Positions 1 to 8,135 are shown, counted from the stretch's first letter. The stretch is DNA of 16,124 bases from Campylobacteraceae bacterium (GCA_026986085.1 JALSPE010000037.1:1-16124); one strand, 5' to 3'. The notes: generated by a model not told the origin, from the sequence alone. Numbers and translations are program-made.

Positions 1-2930
1 ACCATTCCTCCTATAATTGCTAGTGCCATTGGTGAGTTGCTCTCATATCCTGGACCCTCTATGAATGCTAGTGGTATCATAGCTCCTATCATTGCTACTG
101 TTGTCATTATAATTGGTCTAAATCTCTTTTCTCCTGCTTCTATAGATGCATTGTTTACATCTAGTCCCTCTTTTATTGCTCTATTGGCGTAATCTACAAC
201 CAAAATTGCATTTTTACCAACCATTCCAAGCAGAAGTATCAATCCAATCATAACAAATATACTAAAGTTATTTCCACTTGAATGCAGAGCTATTAACACC
301 CCAGCAACCGATAGTGGCATTGCTATCATAATAATAATTGGCTGAATTAAAGATTCATAAAGAGCTGCTAATATTATAAAAATCAAAATTACTGCCAAGC
401 CAATAGCACTACCGAAGGCTTTTGCTGTATCTTTCATTCTCTCAGCATCGCCTGTAAATCTGTAGCTGTAACCTTTTGGGAGCATACTTTTTAAGATTTT
501 ATCTACTTTATCTACTGCTTTATTTAAGCTAATTCCATCTGGAACGGCTGAGAGCATTACTTTTCTCTCTCTATCATATCTGTTAATAGATGCTACTGTT
601 TTTAGCAATTTTACATCTATTAAACCATCCAAGCTGATTAAATCTCCACTGCTAGAGCGAACTTGCAAACTCTTTAGAGCTTCAATATTATCTCTATATT
701 TATCAGATAACCTCATCGTAATATCAAATTCGCTACCATTTTGCTGAATATGTGATACAACTTTGTTGCTAGAGTATGAGTTAAGCAAAACTGCAGCAAT
801 TTGTTGAGGCGATACGCCTACTCTTTTAGCACTCTCTTTTAACACCTTTACACTCAATTGAGGCTTTCCATATTCATAATCTCTATCTATCTCAACAAGA
901 CCTTTTATACTCTTCATCTTTTTCATTAATTTAGCAGAAATCTCATCTAATTTCTTTAAAGAGTCGCCTGTAATTACAATTTGAAGAGGTGCAGTTGCTG
1001 AGCCTGTATCAAATGGTGGTATCTTATCTACAATTACTTTTGCCTCTTTAATTTTACTAAACTTCTCTCTAAACTTCTTCATAATATCTGCTTGTGAAGT
1101 GCCTAACCTTTTATCTTTTGGAATTAAGCGAACATAAATTTTTGCTTTTTGTTGCTCTTTTGCTGCATTGTATCCAATAGAAAGAACTGTATATTCTATA
1201 TTTTTATCTCTTTTTAACTCTTTTGTAATTGGCTTTGCGATTTGCTTCATCTTCTCTATATTTGTGCCAAGAGGTGCTTTTATCTTTACTGTAAATTCAC
1301 TATTATCCTCCATTGGCAAAAAGTCCATACCAACCCCAAAGAATTTAACCGAAATTACCATTGCCCCAATAGCCAAGGCAACTGTTAGAAATCTAAGCTT
1401 TACAACCCACTTTAATATAGAAGCATAGCCCCTCTCTATTGCTACAAACATTGGCTCTGTAATTTTGTGAAACCAGCTTACTTTTCCACTTAAAGCCCTT
1501 GCACTAACTGAAGGTATTAGAGCAATTGCAACTAAAAACGACAGCACCACACCAGCAGCAACAGTCATAGCAAATGAGTTAAAAAAGAGCCCAACAATTC
1601 CACTCATAAATGCAACTGGAATAAATACAGCCAAAAGCACAGCAGACATTCCCAAAACTGAAAACATTATCTCTTTTACACCCTCGTAAGATGCCTCAAA
1701 CGGCTTTAAGCCATGCTCTAATTTTTTTGCAATATTTTCAGTTACAACTATAGCATCATCTATAAATATACCAATTGCAAGGGTAAGTCCTATCATTGTT
1801 AGACGGTTCAAATCATATCCCATCCAATTCATAATTGCAAATGTTCCAATTACAGAAGTTGGTATCGCAATAGCTGAGACTAGTGTAATTGTTACACTTC
1901 TTAAAAAGAAAAATACAATAATAATTGCCAAAATTGCACCATAAATTAGGTCAAATGTAACATTATGCATAATCTCTAAAATCTTATTTGACCTATCTGA
2001 AAGAACCAAAATTTTATAGTTATCTCCAGCTATCTCTTTTAATTGAGGCAATATCTTTTTAACACTTTTAATAATATTTAGTGTATTTTCACCAGAAATC
2101 TTCTTAACAACTAAAGAGAGACCAACACTTCCATCAACACTAGAGTAACTCTTAATATCGCTTAAAGAGTCTATAACATCTGCTACATCTTTTAACTTAA
2201 CTCCTGGTTTTACAACAAGCTCTTTAAGCTCATCTACACTTTTTGCATCTGCTTCTAGTTTAATCATTATATTTTTATCTTTGGTAATAATTTTACCAGT
2301 TCCTAAAGATATATTGCTAGATGCTACAATAGAGCTTAGTTCATTGGCACTTAGCCCATACTTATTTAATCTGTTTGGGTCTAAAAGTATCTTTACCTCT
2401 CTATCTCTAAACCCAATAATATCGACTGCTCCAACACCTTTTACTCTTTGTAGTTTTGGTTTTAGCTTTTTGTCTGCTAACTCCATTAATTTTTGCTCAT
2501 TACCATCTTTTGTGGAGACAAAAAGTGTTATAACATCACCCCCAGCTCCGAGCTTTCTAACTATTGGTTTTTCTACATCTTTGGGTAGTGAAGTAGAGCC
2601 TATTTTATCTCGTATATCATTAGTCGCTTCATCTAAATTTTTCTCTAACTCAAACTGCACAACAATCAAACTAAAGTTATCATAACTTGTAGATTTTATC
2701 TTTTTTATGCCATCTATTCCACTTATAGCCTCTTCTAGCTTATCTGTTACTTTTGTCTCTACAGTAGAAGCATCTGCTCCATAATAGGCTGTCTGAACAG
2801 AAACAACTGGAAAATCAACCTTAGGAAATAGATTAATAGGCATACTTTTATACGAAATTAATCCAAATACTATAAATATCATAAAAAACATTAGCGTCGC
2901 AATTGGGCGCTTTATTGCAAATTTATACAT
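1..2930 (-). CDS. RND-family efflux pump inner-membrane transporter (HAE1/AcrB type), C-terminus cut by window edge
   Basis: Proton-driven inner-membrane pump of a tripartite drug-efflux system. I translated the minus strand from the ATG at 2928-2930: 976 uninterrupted codons reach the left edge, so roughly the last 40-60 residues of a 1,010-1,040-residue family member lie outside. The N-terminus (MYKFAIKRPIATLMFF) is the typical first RND helix, followed by INLFPKVDFP and two periplasmic porter halves. TM4 reads LAIGIFIDDAIVVTENI with the proton-relay pair D391/D392, and TM10 holds GMVGKNAILVVDYAN with K906, matching AcrB Asp407/Asp408 and Lys940. Both relay elements are intact, so this should be an active pump. 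The start codon directly follows the adaptor's TAG with no spacer, implying translational coupling. It is the last visible gene of the tetR-tolC-adaptor-RND operon. Substrate cannot be told from sequence; HAE1 members usually export hydrophobic or amphiphilic drugs, bile salts or solvents. Confidence 0.95.
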   Translation of the reverse strand, partial: MYKFAIKRPIATLMFFMIFIVFGLISYKSMPINLFPKVDFPVVSVQTAYYGADASTVETKVTDKLEEAISGIDGIKKIKSTSYDNFSLIVVQFELEKNLDEATNDIRDKIGSTSLPKDVEKPIVRKLGAGGDVITLFVSTKDGNEQKLMELADKKLKPKLQRVKGVGAVDIIGFRDREVKILLDPNRLNKYGLSANELSSIVASSNISLGTGKIITKDKNIMIKLEADAKSVDELKELVVKPGVKLKDVADVIDSLSDIKSYSSVDGSVGLSLVVKKISGENTLNIIKSVKKILPQLKEIAGDNYKILVLSDRSNKILEIMHNVTFDLIYGAILAIIIVFFFLRSVTITLVSAIAIPTSVIGTFAIMNWMGYDLNRLTMIGLTLAIGIFIDDAIVVTENIAKKLEHGLKPFEASYEGVKEIMFSVLGMSAVLLAVFIPVAFMSGIVGLFFNSFAMTVAAGVVLSFLVAIALIPSVSARALSGKVSWFHKITEPMFVAIERGYASILKWVVKLRFLTVALAIGAMVISVKFFGVGMDFLPMEDNSEFTVKIKAPLGTNIEKMKQIAKPITKELKRDKNIEYTVLSIGYNAAKEQQKAKIYVRLIPKDKRLGTSQADIMKKFREKFSKIKEAKVIVDKIPPFDTGSATAPLQIVITGDSLKKLDEISAKLMKKMKSIKGLVEIDRDYEYGKPQLSVKVLKESAKRVGVSPQQIAAVLLNSYSSNKVVSHIQQNGSEFDITMRLSDKYRDNIEALKSLQVRSSSGDLISLDGLIDVKLLKTVASINRYDRERKVMLSAVPDGISLNKAVDKVDKILKSMLPKGYSYRFTGDAERMKDTAKAFGSAIGLAVILIFIILAALYESLIQPIIIMIAMPLSVAGVLIALHSSGNNFSIFVMIGLILLLGMVGKNAILVVDYANRAIKEGLDVNNASIEAGEKRFRPIIMTTVAMIGAMIPLAFIEGPGYESNSPMALAIIGGM

Positions 2931-3629
2931 CTATTTAACCTCTATACTACCTGTGCCAAAGAGTCCTACTGGCACATCTTGAACTATAGCCTCGGCAGTA
3001 GCTTTTCTTATTTTTGTATTAATAGTTGGATAAACCTTTGTAATCTTTGCAGTGTAACTCTTATTTTCTCCATCGAAGTTATATGTAAAATTATCTCCAG
3101 CTTTAACACTGCCTATATATTTTTGATCAAACTCAATTATCAATTTTCTTTTATGTTGGCTCTCTAACTTTAAAACAGGTCTTAGTGTCATACCACTTAC
3201 TGCATCTCCAACTTCTAAATATTTATTGGTTACTACTCCATCAAAAGGCGCTTTAAGTAGTGTTTTATCTAGCATAGCTTTTGTGAATTCTAGTTTTGCT
3301 TTTGCAGACTCTACTTTAAATCTAAATTTATCCAATTTAGCTTCATCTATTACACTCTTAACTTTTAACATTCTGTTTAAATCTCTTTTTGCATACTTTA
3401 GAGTAATTTTGGACAACTTGACATTTGCTGCTAAATCTCTACTTTTAAGTTTTGCTAAAACTTCTTCTTTTTGCACTTTTGATCCAATATCAACATTAAA
3501 TTTACCTACTATTCCTGTTGCGTTAAATGCCAAAGTTGCCTCTTTTGCTGGTTTTACATTAAATGTTGCATAGATACTTTGTGCATATATTGATATAGTT
3601 AAACTTATTATAACTATTAAACTTTTCAT
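2931..3629 (-). CDS. Short periplasmic adaptor (membrane fusion protein, HlyD/AcrA type) of RND pump
   Basis: Periplasmic adaptor linking the RND pump to the outer-membrane channel. The 232-residue product starts with a signal-peptide-like segment (MKSLIVIISLTISIYAQS) that has no lipobox cysteine, so it is probably soluble or N-terminally anchored rather than a lipoprotein. About residues 35-65 (TGIVGKFNVDIGSKVQKEEVLAKL) form the first half of a biotinyl-lipoyl-like domain. A short helical hairpin follows to about 120, then the second lipoyl half (LLKAPFDGVVTNKYLEVGDAV) and a beta-barrel domain. At 232 aa it is well below the usual 350-400 aa; the hairpin is brief and little remains for the membrane-proximal domain. 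It starts at an ATG overlapping the upstream TGA (ATGA), with a GGAG Shine-Dalgarno site about 7 bases upstream. Its TAG abuts the RND start. Confidence 0.9.
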   Translation of the reverse strand: MKSLIVIISLTISIYAQSIYATFNVKPAKEATLAFNATGIVGKFNVDIGSKVQKEEVLAKLKSRDLAANVKLSKITLKYAKRDLNRMLKVKSVIDEAKLDKFRFKVESAKAKLEFTKAMLDKTLLKAPFDGVVTNKYLEVGDAVSGMTLRPVLKLESQHKRKLIIEFDQKYIGSVKAGDNFTYNFDGENKSYTAKITKVYPTINTKIRKATAEAIVQDVPVGLFGTGSIEVK

Positions 3630-4855
3630 CTTATTGCTCCTTTTAAATTTGCTCCACTATAATAAAATATAGATGCCTTTGCTACCTCTAAATCGTATAT
3701 AGCCTCTTTATACTGCCCAAATGTAACTGCTTTTTGTGTTAGTGCATCTAAATATGTTACATACTCTATTAATCCTGCTTCATACTCTTTTTTAACCCTT
3801 TTATAGCTCTCTTTTGCACTTAAATATGCACTTTTTGCACTTTTTATTTTGGCTCTTATGCTTCTTAACTCTATTTTAGATAGCTTCAAATTCATCTTTT
3901 GCTCTCTTAAAAGCTCATTTGCCAAACTTAAAAGTGATAATCTTTTATATTTTAAAGCTTCTCCCTTTTGTTTAATTGTGCCACCATCATATAGCCTCAT
4001 CGAAGCTTGAATACTCAATTTAGAGTTATGCTCTGGTAATTTGCCAAAAGGGCTTGGTGCTGTATCTGCAAATTTAGATTTGCTATATCTATATTTTAAT
4101 CCAACTTGTGGTTTATATGCGCTTTCTATTGCCTTTTGGTTATAGTTTAAAGAGTTGGCTAATGCTCTAATTTTTTTTATATTAAACAGAGGAGAAAAAG
4201 TAACTCTATTTGGGTTTTTAAAGTAGTTTAGCTTTAAAAATTTAATTTTTTTGTGGCTAAGTAATTTAAGTCTCTCTAAAGTGCTTTGCATTGCAAATTT
4301 AATACTCTCTTTTGCATATCTATTTTGCTCTATTGCACTCTTGATTCTACTTACCTCTTCGCTAGTTACAAGCCCCACACTCTTTAGCTTTTTAAGTCTG
4401 TTAAGTTGCGCTTTTAGGGCACTATCTCTACTGCTAATTGCTTTTAAATTTGCAACTGCTTTAAAGTAGTTGTAGTATAGTTTTATAGCTTTTAGGCTTA
4501 AACTTCTCTCTATTGCTCTTTTTTCAAAATTTGTAGCTCTTTGCTCTAGTTTTTTTGCTCTTGTTAAGTTTGCTCTTTTGCCACTATCGTAAATTTTATA
4601 ATTTAGTAAAATAGACAAAGTCGCACTCTCTCCTGGAGTAAAAGCGCCCTTTGGAGAGTTTTTACTAAGTTCTGCTACAATATCAACTGTTGGCATAGAA
4701 CTTGCACTCAAAGATGCAACCTCTGCACCATTTGCTAATGATTCATACTCTTTAGCCTTTATATTGCCATTGTTGCCTATAGTTGCGTCAATAATGCTTT
4801 TTAAATTAGCTCCATATAGGCTTCCAATTAATAAACTAATAATTAATAACTTCAC
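3626..4855 (-). CDS. TolC-like outer membrane efflux protein
   Basis: Outer-membrane channel component of the efflux system. The 409-residue product has a signal peptide (MKLLIISLLIGSLYG), then two related halves rich in Leu, Ala, Lys and Glu alpha-helix, as in the coiled-coil tunnel of TolC/OEP proteins. Strand-like pieces (ESATLSILLNYKIYDSGKRA near residue 80 and SKLSIQASMRLYDGGTIKQKG near 275) are the characteristic YDGG-type beta segments that precede the long helices in each half. Length is normal for the family. The start is GTG (4853-4855), overlapping the tetR TGA as GTGA, with an AAGGA site about 7 bases upstream inside tetR; the stop overlaps the adaptor ATG. This places it in one co-translated operon with regulator, adaptor and pump. 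The order TolC-adaptor-RND is common in Campylobacterota. Confidence 0.92.
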   Translation of the reverse strand: MKLLIISLLIGSLYGANLKSIIDATIGNNGNIKAKEYESLANGAEVASLSASSMPTVDIVAELSKNSPKGAFTPGESATLSILLNYKIYDSGKRANLTRAKKLEQRATNFEKRAIERSLSLKAIKLYYNYFKAVANLKAISSRDSALKAQLNRLKKLKSVGLVTSEEVSRIKSAIEQNRYAKESIKFAMQSTLERLKLLSHKKIKFLKLNYFKNPNRVTFSPLFNIKKIRALANSLNYNQKAIESAYKPQVGLKYRYSKSKFADTAPSPFGKLPEHNSKLSIQASMRLYDGGTIKQKGEALKYKRLSLLSLANELLREQKMNLKLSKIELRSIRAKIKSAKSAYLSAKESYKRVKKEYEAGLIEYVTYLDALTQKAVTFGQYKEAIYDLEVAKASIFYYSGANLKGAIR

Positions 4856-5469
4856 TCTTTTTCCTTTTTAATATTGCGTGGTATCTCTACCAAATCAAAA
4901 ATATCATCTACACATTTATTTAAATCTTGCTCTAAATTTACTATATCTTTAGTTGTAACAGATTGTATAAACATACCCTCGCCAAGAGCATACATACCCT
5001 TTATTAAATCTTTTGCAACACTCAATAACTCTCCACTTTTGATAGCATCTTCAATAAGCGTGTTAATCCAGTTAAAATAGAAGTTAAAGCATTCACTCTT
5101 AAACTCTATCATCTTCTCATCTTGGCTTATTAGTGCAATAGATAAAAACTCTTTATACAATCTTCTTAACTCACAATCGTCTTTACTGTAAAAAAAGCTA
5201 TAAAACTCTTTAATCTTCTCTCTTGCGCTATTGCAACCATTTAACTTTTGCTCTTTTTTTAAGTTATGCTCTTGCATTAAAATATTAACCAACTCAAAAA
5301 TAAGTGCATCTTTGCTCTCAAAATACTCATAAAATGTCCCTTTTCCTATACCAGCTTCTTTAGCCAAAGAGGCAACGCTAATAGAGCTTATTCCCTCTTT
5401 TAGTATTAACTCTTTACAAGAGAGGGCTATCTTCTCTCTTTTTCTATCTTTATCTACAACAATTGCCAT
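4852..5469 (-). CDS. TetR/AcrR-family transcriptional repressor of the efflux operon
   Basis: One-component repressor, likely local regulator of the pump operon it heads. The 205-residue protein has a TetR N-terminal DNA-binding domain at about residues 10-57 (REKIALSCKELILKEG, then ISVASLAKEAGIGKGTFYEYF, then SKDALIFEL). The helix-turn-helix with G-I-G-K-G-T-F-Y-E-Y-F is diagnostic. The rest is a helical ligand-binding and dimerisation domain without recognisable signature. The ATG at 5467-5469 has an AGGAG site at 5476-5480, 6 bases upstream. A 13-base palindrome of TetR-operator type sits 25 bases upstream of the start, so autoregulation is likely (inference). The inducing ligand is unknown. 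The stop overlaps the next gene's GTG by three bases. Confidence 0.93.
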   Translation of the reverse strand: MAIVVDKDRKREKIALSCKELILKEGISSISVASLAKEAGIGKGTFYEYFESKDALIFELVNILMQEHNLKKEQKLNGCNSAREKIKEFYSFFYSKDDCELRRLYKEFLSIALISQDEKMIEFKSECFNFYFNWINTLIEDAIKSGELLSVAKDLIKGMYALGEGMFIQSVTTKDIVNLEQDLNKCVDDIFDLVEIPRNIKKEKE

Positions 5470-5493
5470 AAATAGCTCCTAAAATATCTTGAC

Positions 5494-5506
5494 TGACCGT
5501 CGGTCA
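5494..5506. promoter_or_regulatory. Probable TetR operator palindrome (TGACC-GTC-GGTCA)
   Basis: A perfect inverted repeat TGACC-N3-GGTCA lies within TTGACTGACCGTCGGTCAA (5489-5507), between the tetR start and its presumed -10 box. It is strikingly GC-richer than the surrounding spacer. TGACC/GGTCA half-sites are common in TetR/AcrR-family operators. Its place at or just after the inferred transcription start would let a bound dimer block the efflux operon. Confidence 0.75.
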
Positions 5507-5515
5507 ATTAATAGA

Positions 5516-5521
5516 ATTATA
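5516..5521 (-). promoter_or_regulatory. -10 box of the tetR-efflux operon promoter
   Basis: On the minus strand this reads TATAAT, a perfect sigma70 -10 box. Transcription would begin near 5508-5509, right beside the TGACC-GTC-GGTCA palindrome, leaving a leader of about 40 bases before the tetR ATG. No good -35 hexamer is seen at the right spacing, which is usual for Campylobacterota promoters. Confidence 0.5.
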
Positions 5522-5574
5522 ATATACTTTTCTTAAACAAGAGTAATTAAAAGTCAATATTAAAGCAAATTAAG

Positions 5575-5580
5575 TATAAT
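5575..5580 (+). promoter_or_regulatory. -10 box of the tatA-argS promoter
   Basis: A perfect TATAAT sits 27 bases upstream of the tatA ATG in an A/T-rich spacer, with AAAAGGA (5596-5602) as ribosome-binding site 5 bases before the start. No clear -35 element is seen. It fires away from the divergent tetR promoter about 55 bases to the left. Confidence 0.5.
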
Positions 5581-5607
5581 AAACAAAAAAGTATTAAAAG
5601 GATTCAT

Positions 5608-5850
5608 ATGGGTATGCCAGGTGGATGGGAGTTATTTGCGATAATTCTTGTAATTGTATTACTATTTGGGGGTAAAAAAATCCCAGAATTAGCAAAGGGT
5701 TTAGGTAAAGGAATTAAAGATTTTAAAAAAGCTGTAAATGAAGATGACGAAACAGATGTTAAAGAGGTAGCTAAAAAAGAGGCTAAAGAGATAGAAACAA
5801 CGGTGGAAAAATCAGTAAAAGAAGAGACAAACGAAGCTACAAAAGCTTAA
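5608..5850 (+). CDS. tatA: Sec-independent protein translocase subunit TatA
   Basis: Pore-forming subunit of the twin-arginine translocation system, which moves folded proteins (often cofactor-containing redox enzymes) across the inner membrane. The 80-residue protein has the TatA layout: a short periplasmic N-terminus (MGMPGGWE), one transmembrane helix (LFAIILVIVLLF), the FGGKKIPEL hinge, an amphipathic helix with GLGKGIKDFKKAV, and an acidic/basic cytoplasmic tail rich in Glu, Lys and Thr. The Phe-Gly hinge and DFKKA are the family hallmarks. Length is normal. TatB and TatC are not in the window. argS follows after 45 bases and the two are probably co-transcribed; the tatA-argS pairing is one I know from Campylobacter, where gmk precedes tatA. 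Here gmk is absent and a divergent efflux operon sits upstream instead. Confidence 0.95.
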   Translation: MGMPGGWELFAIILVIVLLFGGKKIPELAKGLGKGIKDFKKAVNEDDETDVKEVAKKEAKEIETTVEKSVKEETNEATKA

Positions 5851-5856
5851 AACTTC

Positions 5857-5870
5857 GCCCTCTTTAGGGC
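5857..5870 (+). other. Small GC stem-loop in the tatA-argS spacer
   Basis: GCCCT-CTTT-AGGGC forms a perfect 5-bp stem with a 4-base loop between the tatA stop and the argS start. It is followed by AAAAC, not a T run, so a strong intrinsic terminator is unlikely on either strand. A partial terminator, processing site or mRNA-stabilising hairpin are alternatives. Confidence 0.4.
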
Positions 5871-5895
5871 AAAACTTACATAAACAGGTATCTAA

Positions 5896-7590
5896 ATGCA
5901 GGTAAAATCAAAAATAAATAGTATATTAGAAAGTGCACTAAATAGTATTGGAGCAAACCCAAAAGAGGTTATCGTTAGCGAAGCTACAAAAGCTGAATTT
6001 GGAGATTTTCAATACAATGGAGCAATGGCACTTGCTAAAGAGTTAAAACAAAATCCACGCAAAATAGCAGAAGATATTGCATCTAAACTAGAGAGTAACG
6101 AGTTGTTTTCAAAAGTAGAAGTTGCCGGACCTGGATTTATAAATTTAACTATAAATAGAGAGTTTTTAGAAGAGAGTTTAATAGCTTCTTTAGATAGTAG
6201 AGCTGGTGTTGGTAAAAAAGAGGAGCAAATTAGGGTTGTAGTTGATTACTCTAGCCCAAATATGGCAAAACAGATGCATGTTGGGCATTTACGCTCTACA
6301 ATTATTGGAGATACCATTGCAAATTTGTTTGAGTTTTTAGGAGATGAGGTAATTCGCCAAAACCATATAGGTGATTGGGGGACTCAATTTGGAATGTTAG
6401 TAGCATATTTTGAAGAGACGGGTGCTAATGCAGATGCAAAACTTAGCGATTTAGAGCAGTTTTATAAAGAGGCAAAAGCTAGATTTGATGAGAATGAAGA
6501 GTTTGCTACAAAATCGCGCCAAAATGTTGTAAAGCTACAAAGTGGAGATAAGGCTACACTGAAACTTTGGAAAACATTTATAGAAAAATCTCTACACCAT
6601 GCGCAAGATATATACAACTCTTTAGGGGTAAAACTAGATAACTCTCATGTTAGAGGCGAAAGTGCTTATAATGATAATTTGGAAAATATTGTAAAAGAGT
6701 TAGAGCAAAGAGGTATAGCAAAAGAGAGCCAAGGGGCAAAGTGCCTATTTTTTGAAGATAGTGAAACTCCATTAATTATTCAAAAGGCTGATGGTGGTTA
6801 CCTTTATGCAACAACAGATTTAGCAGCAATTAAATTTAGAGTTCAAGAGCTTGGTGCAAAAAGAGTATGTTATGTAGTAGATGCAAGACAAGCTGAACAC
6901 TTTAAACAAGTTTTTAAAACTGCAAAGAGTGCTGGTTTTGCAAATGAAGATACTCTATTGGAGCATATCGCCTTTGGAATGATGCTAGATAAGAGTGGCA
7001 AACCTTTTAAGACTAGAAGTGGAGGCACAGTAAAATTAAAAGAGTTAATAGATGAAGCAGTAGATAGAGCAAAAAGTGTAATTAGCCGAGCTTCAGAGTA
7101 TGATGAGCAAGAACTAGAGCATATTGCAAAAGTTGTAGGAATTGGCTCACTAAAGTATGCCGACCTTTCAATTAACAGACAATCAAACTATATTTTTGAT
7201 TGGGATAAAATGTTAAGTCTGGATGGAAATACAGCTCTTTATATGCAGTATGCCTATGCTAGAATTAACTCTATACTAAATAGAGCTGAAGAGTTTAAAA
7301 TTGTAAAGCCAACTTTTAGCGATGAGTTAGAGCGCCGTTTGGCTCTAAAAATTTTAAATTTAGAAGATACACTAAATCGTGCATACAAAGAGGCAATGCC
7401 ACACCTAATTACAAACTATCTATATGAGCTTGTCTCTTTATTTATGAGATTTTACGAGCAAAACCCAATATTAAAAGAGGGCGTAGATGAGGAGCAGAAA
7501 AATTCGCGCCTAATATTAGCAAAAGCAACAGCAAATGCTATTAAAGTGTCGTTAAATATCTTAGGTATAGAAGTTTTAGAGAGAATTTAA
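5896..7590 (+). CDS. argS: Arginyl-tRNA synthetase
   Basis: Charges tRNA-Arg with arginine using ATP in the cytoplasm; a class I aminoacyl-tRNA synthetase. The 564-residue length is normal. The N-terminal additional domain (to about residue 105) ends in GPGFINLTI. The class I signature is H128-V-G-H131 in SSPNMAKQMHVGHLRSTIIGD, followed by NHIGDWGTQFGML, a very typical ArgRS stretch. The canonical KMSKS loop is replaced by the ArgRS form SGKPFKTRSGG (K372-T-R-S-G). The C-terminal helical anticodon-binding domain includes ALYMQYAYARINSI and ends in LNILGIEVLERI. The ATG at 5896 is preceded by an AGG at about 8 bases. It lies downstream of tatA and its stop is one base before the next gene's ATG, so the three genes likely form one transcript. 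Confidence 0.97.
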   Translation: MQVKSKINSILESALNSIGANPKEVIVSEATKAEFGDFQYNGAMALAKELKQNPRKIAEDIASKLESNELFSKVEVAGPGFINLTINREFLEESLIASLDSRAGVGKKEEQIRVVVDYSSPNMAKQMHVGHLRSTIIGDTIANLFEFLGDEVIRQNHIGDWGTQFGMLVAYFEETGANADAKLSDLEQFYKEAKARFDENEEFATKSRQNVVKLQSGDKATLKLWKTFIEKSLHHAQDIYNSLGVKLDNSHVRGESAYNDNLENIVKELEQRGIAKESQGAKCLFFEDSETPLIIQKADGGYLYATTDLAAIKFRVQELGAKRVCYVVDARQAEHFKQVFKTAKSAGFANEDTLLEHIAFGMMLDKSGKPFKTRSGGTVKLKELIDEAVDRAKSVISRASEYDEQELEHIAKVVGIGSLKYADLSINRQSNYIFDWDKMLSLDGNTALYMQYAYARINSILNRAEEFKIVKPTFSDELERRLALKILNLEDTLNRAYKEAMPHLITNYLYELVSLFMRFYEQNPILKEGVDEEQKNSRLILAKATANAIKVSLNILGIEVLERI

Positions 7591-7591
7591 A

Positions 7592-7915
7592 ATGGGAAGA
7601 GTAGTAGTTTTAACTATAATCACAGTAGCCTTAATCTATCTAGAGTATAAGAAGAGAAAAAATTTAAAAAAGAGCCTTATTGCTATAGCTATATTTGGTT
7701 ATATTTTGTTAGTTGGATACTCTGGATTTATTACCACTAGGGCAATTAGACCAATCTTTTTTATACACATATTAAGTGTAATTTCAAGCTATTTTGTGCT
7801 TATTTATTATTTGTTAAAAGATAAACTATACTGGCAAATACTTCTACTGCCACTCTTTACAATAGGTAGCTACTTTTTATTGGACTTTGTAGATGGCTCA
7901 AGATATGAAACCTAA
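7592..7915 (+). CDS. Small multi-pass membrane protein of unknown function
   Basis: A 107-residue hydrophobic protein that I cannot assign to a characterised family. The start ATG lies one base after the argS TAA, so it is almost certainly co-transcribed and translationally coupled. Three to four predicted membrane helices are visible: VVVLTIITVALIYL near the N-terminus, SLIAIAIFGYILLVGYSGF, FFIHILSVISSYFVLIYYLL, and WQILLLPLFTIGSYFLLDFV near the C-terminus. A strongly basic loop (EYKKRKNLKKS) follows helix 1 and predicts a cytoplasmic face there. The helix pattern with a mid-protein His vaguely recalls DUF420/SirB-type small membrane proteins, but I would not assign it. The gene is the last before a 428-base gap. 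Confidence 0.75.
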   Translation: MGRVVVLTIITVALIYLEYKKRKNLKKSLIAIAIFGYILLVGYSGFITTRAIRPIFFIHILSVISSYFVLIYYLLKDKLYWQILLLPLFTIGSYFLLDFVDGSRYET

Positions 7916-7917
7916 AA

Positions 7918-7954
7918 AGCTTAATTTTTTTGATATATAGTCAATAATTAAGCT
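7918..7954 (+). terminator. Stem-loop just after the tatA-argS operon
   Basis: AGCTTAATT (7918-7926) and AATTAAGCT (7946-7954) form a perfect 9-bp stem. An inner TTGA/TCAA pair can extend the fold. It starts 3 bases after the stop of the small membrane protein gene. It is A/T-rich and has no clean U run, so it is a candidate terminator only. Confidence 0.45.
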
Positions 7955-8055
7955 AACTAATTTTATAAGTTTCTTAACTTTCTTACTTGATTAATTATTA
8001 TTTCATTGTGCTAATAAGTTAAAGCTTTTAAAGTAAAGTTTATTACTCTTTTTTT

Positions 8056-8135
8056 GGACCCTAGAATTTATTCTAGACAATAGCCCATAATTAATTTTTT
8101 TATATCAAATAGATACAAATGAATTCGTGTATCCG
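8056..8135. repeat. Two-hairpin intergenic repeat, copy A (REP/BIME-like)
   Basis: An 80-base element running from GGAC to TCCG, made of two hairpins in inverted orientation. The left hairpin is GGAC plus C, then CTAGAAT-TT-ATTCTAG (arms 8061-8067 and 8070-8076, perfect 7-bp arms). The right one (8112-8135) has arms GATACA and TGTATC around an AATGAATTCG core and ends in CG; read on the minus strand it begins CGGATACACGAATTCATT, matching the left unit's GGAC-type head and GAATTTATTC core. Copy B at 14718-14798 has the same head, core, orientation and total span, but a different middle. The rest of the 7916-8343 gap, apart from the stem-loop, the adjoining repeat and the promoter listed separately, shows nothing I recognise. 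Confidence 0.7.

Noticed and set aside
2281..2685. 134-codon plus-strand frame, and a similar 86-codon frame at 1168-1428
   Set aside because: Both lie antisense within the RND pump gene, whose minus-strand reading gives clear conserved motifs; the plus frames are Ser/Leu/Phe-rich with no family resemblance.
3226..3573. 115-codon plus-strand frame
   Set aside because: Antisense shadow of the adaptor gene; composition is that of a reversed Lys-rich coding strand.
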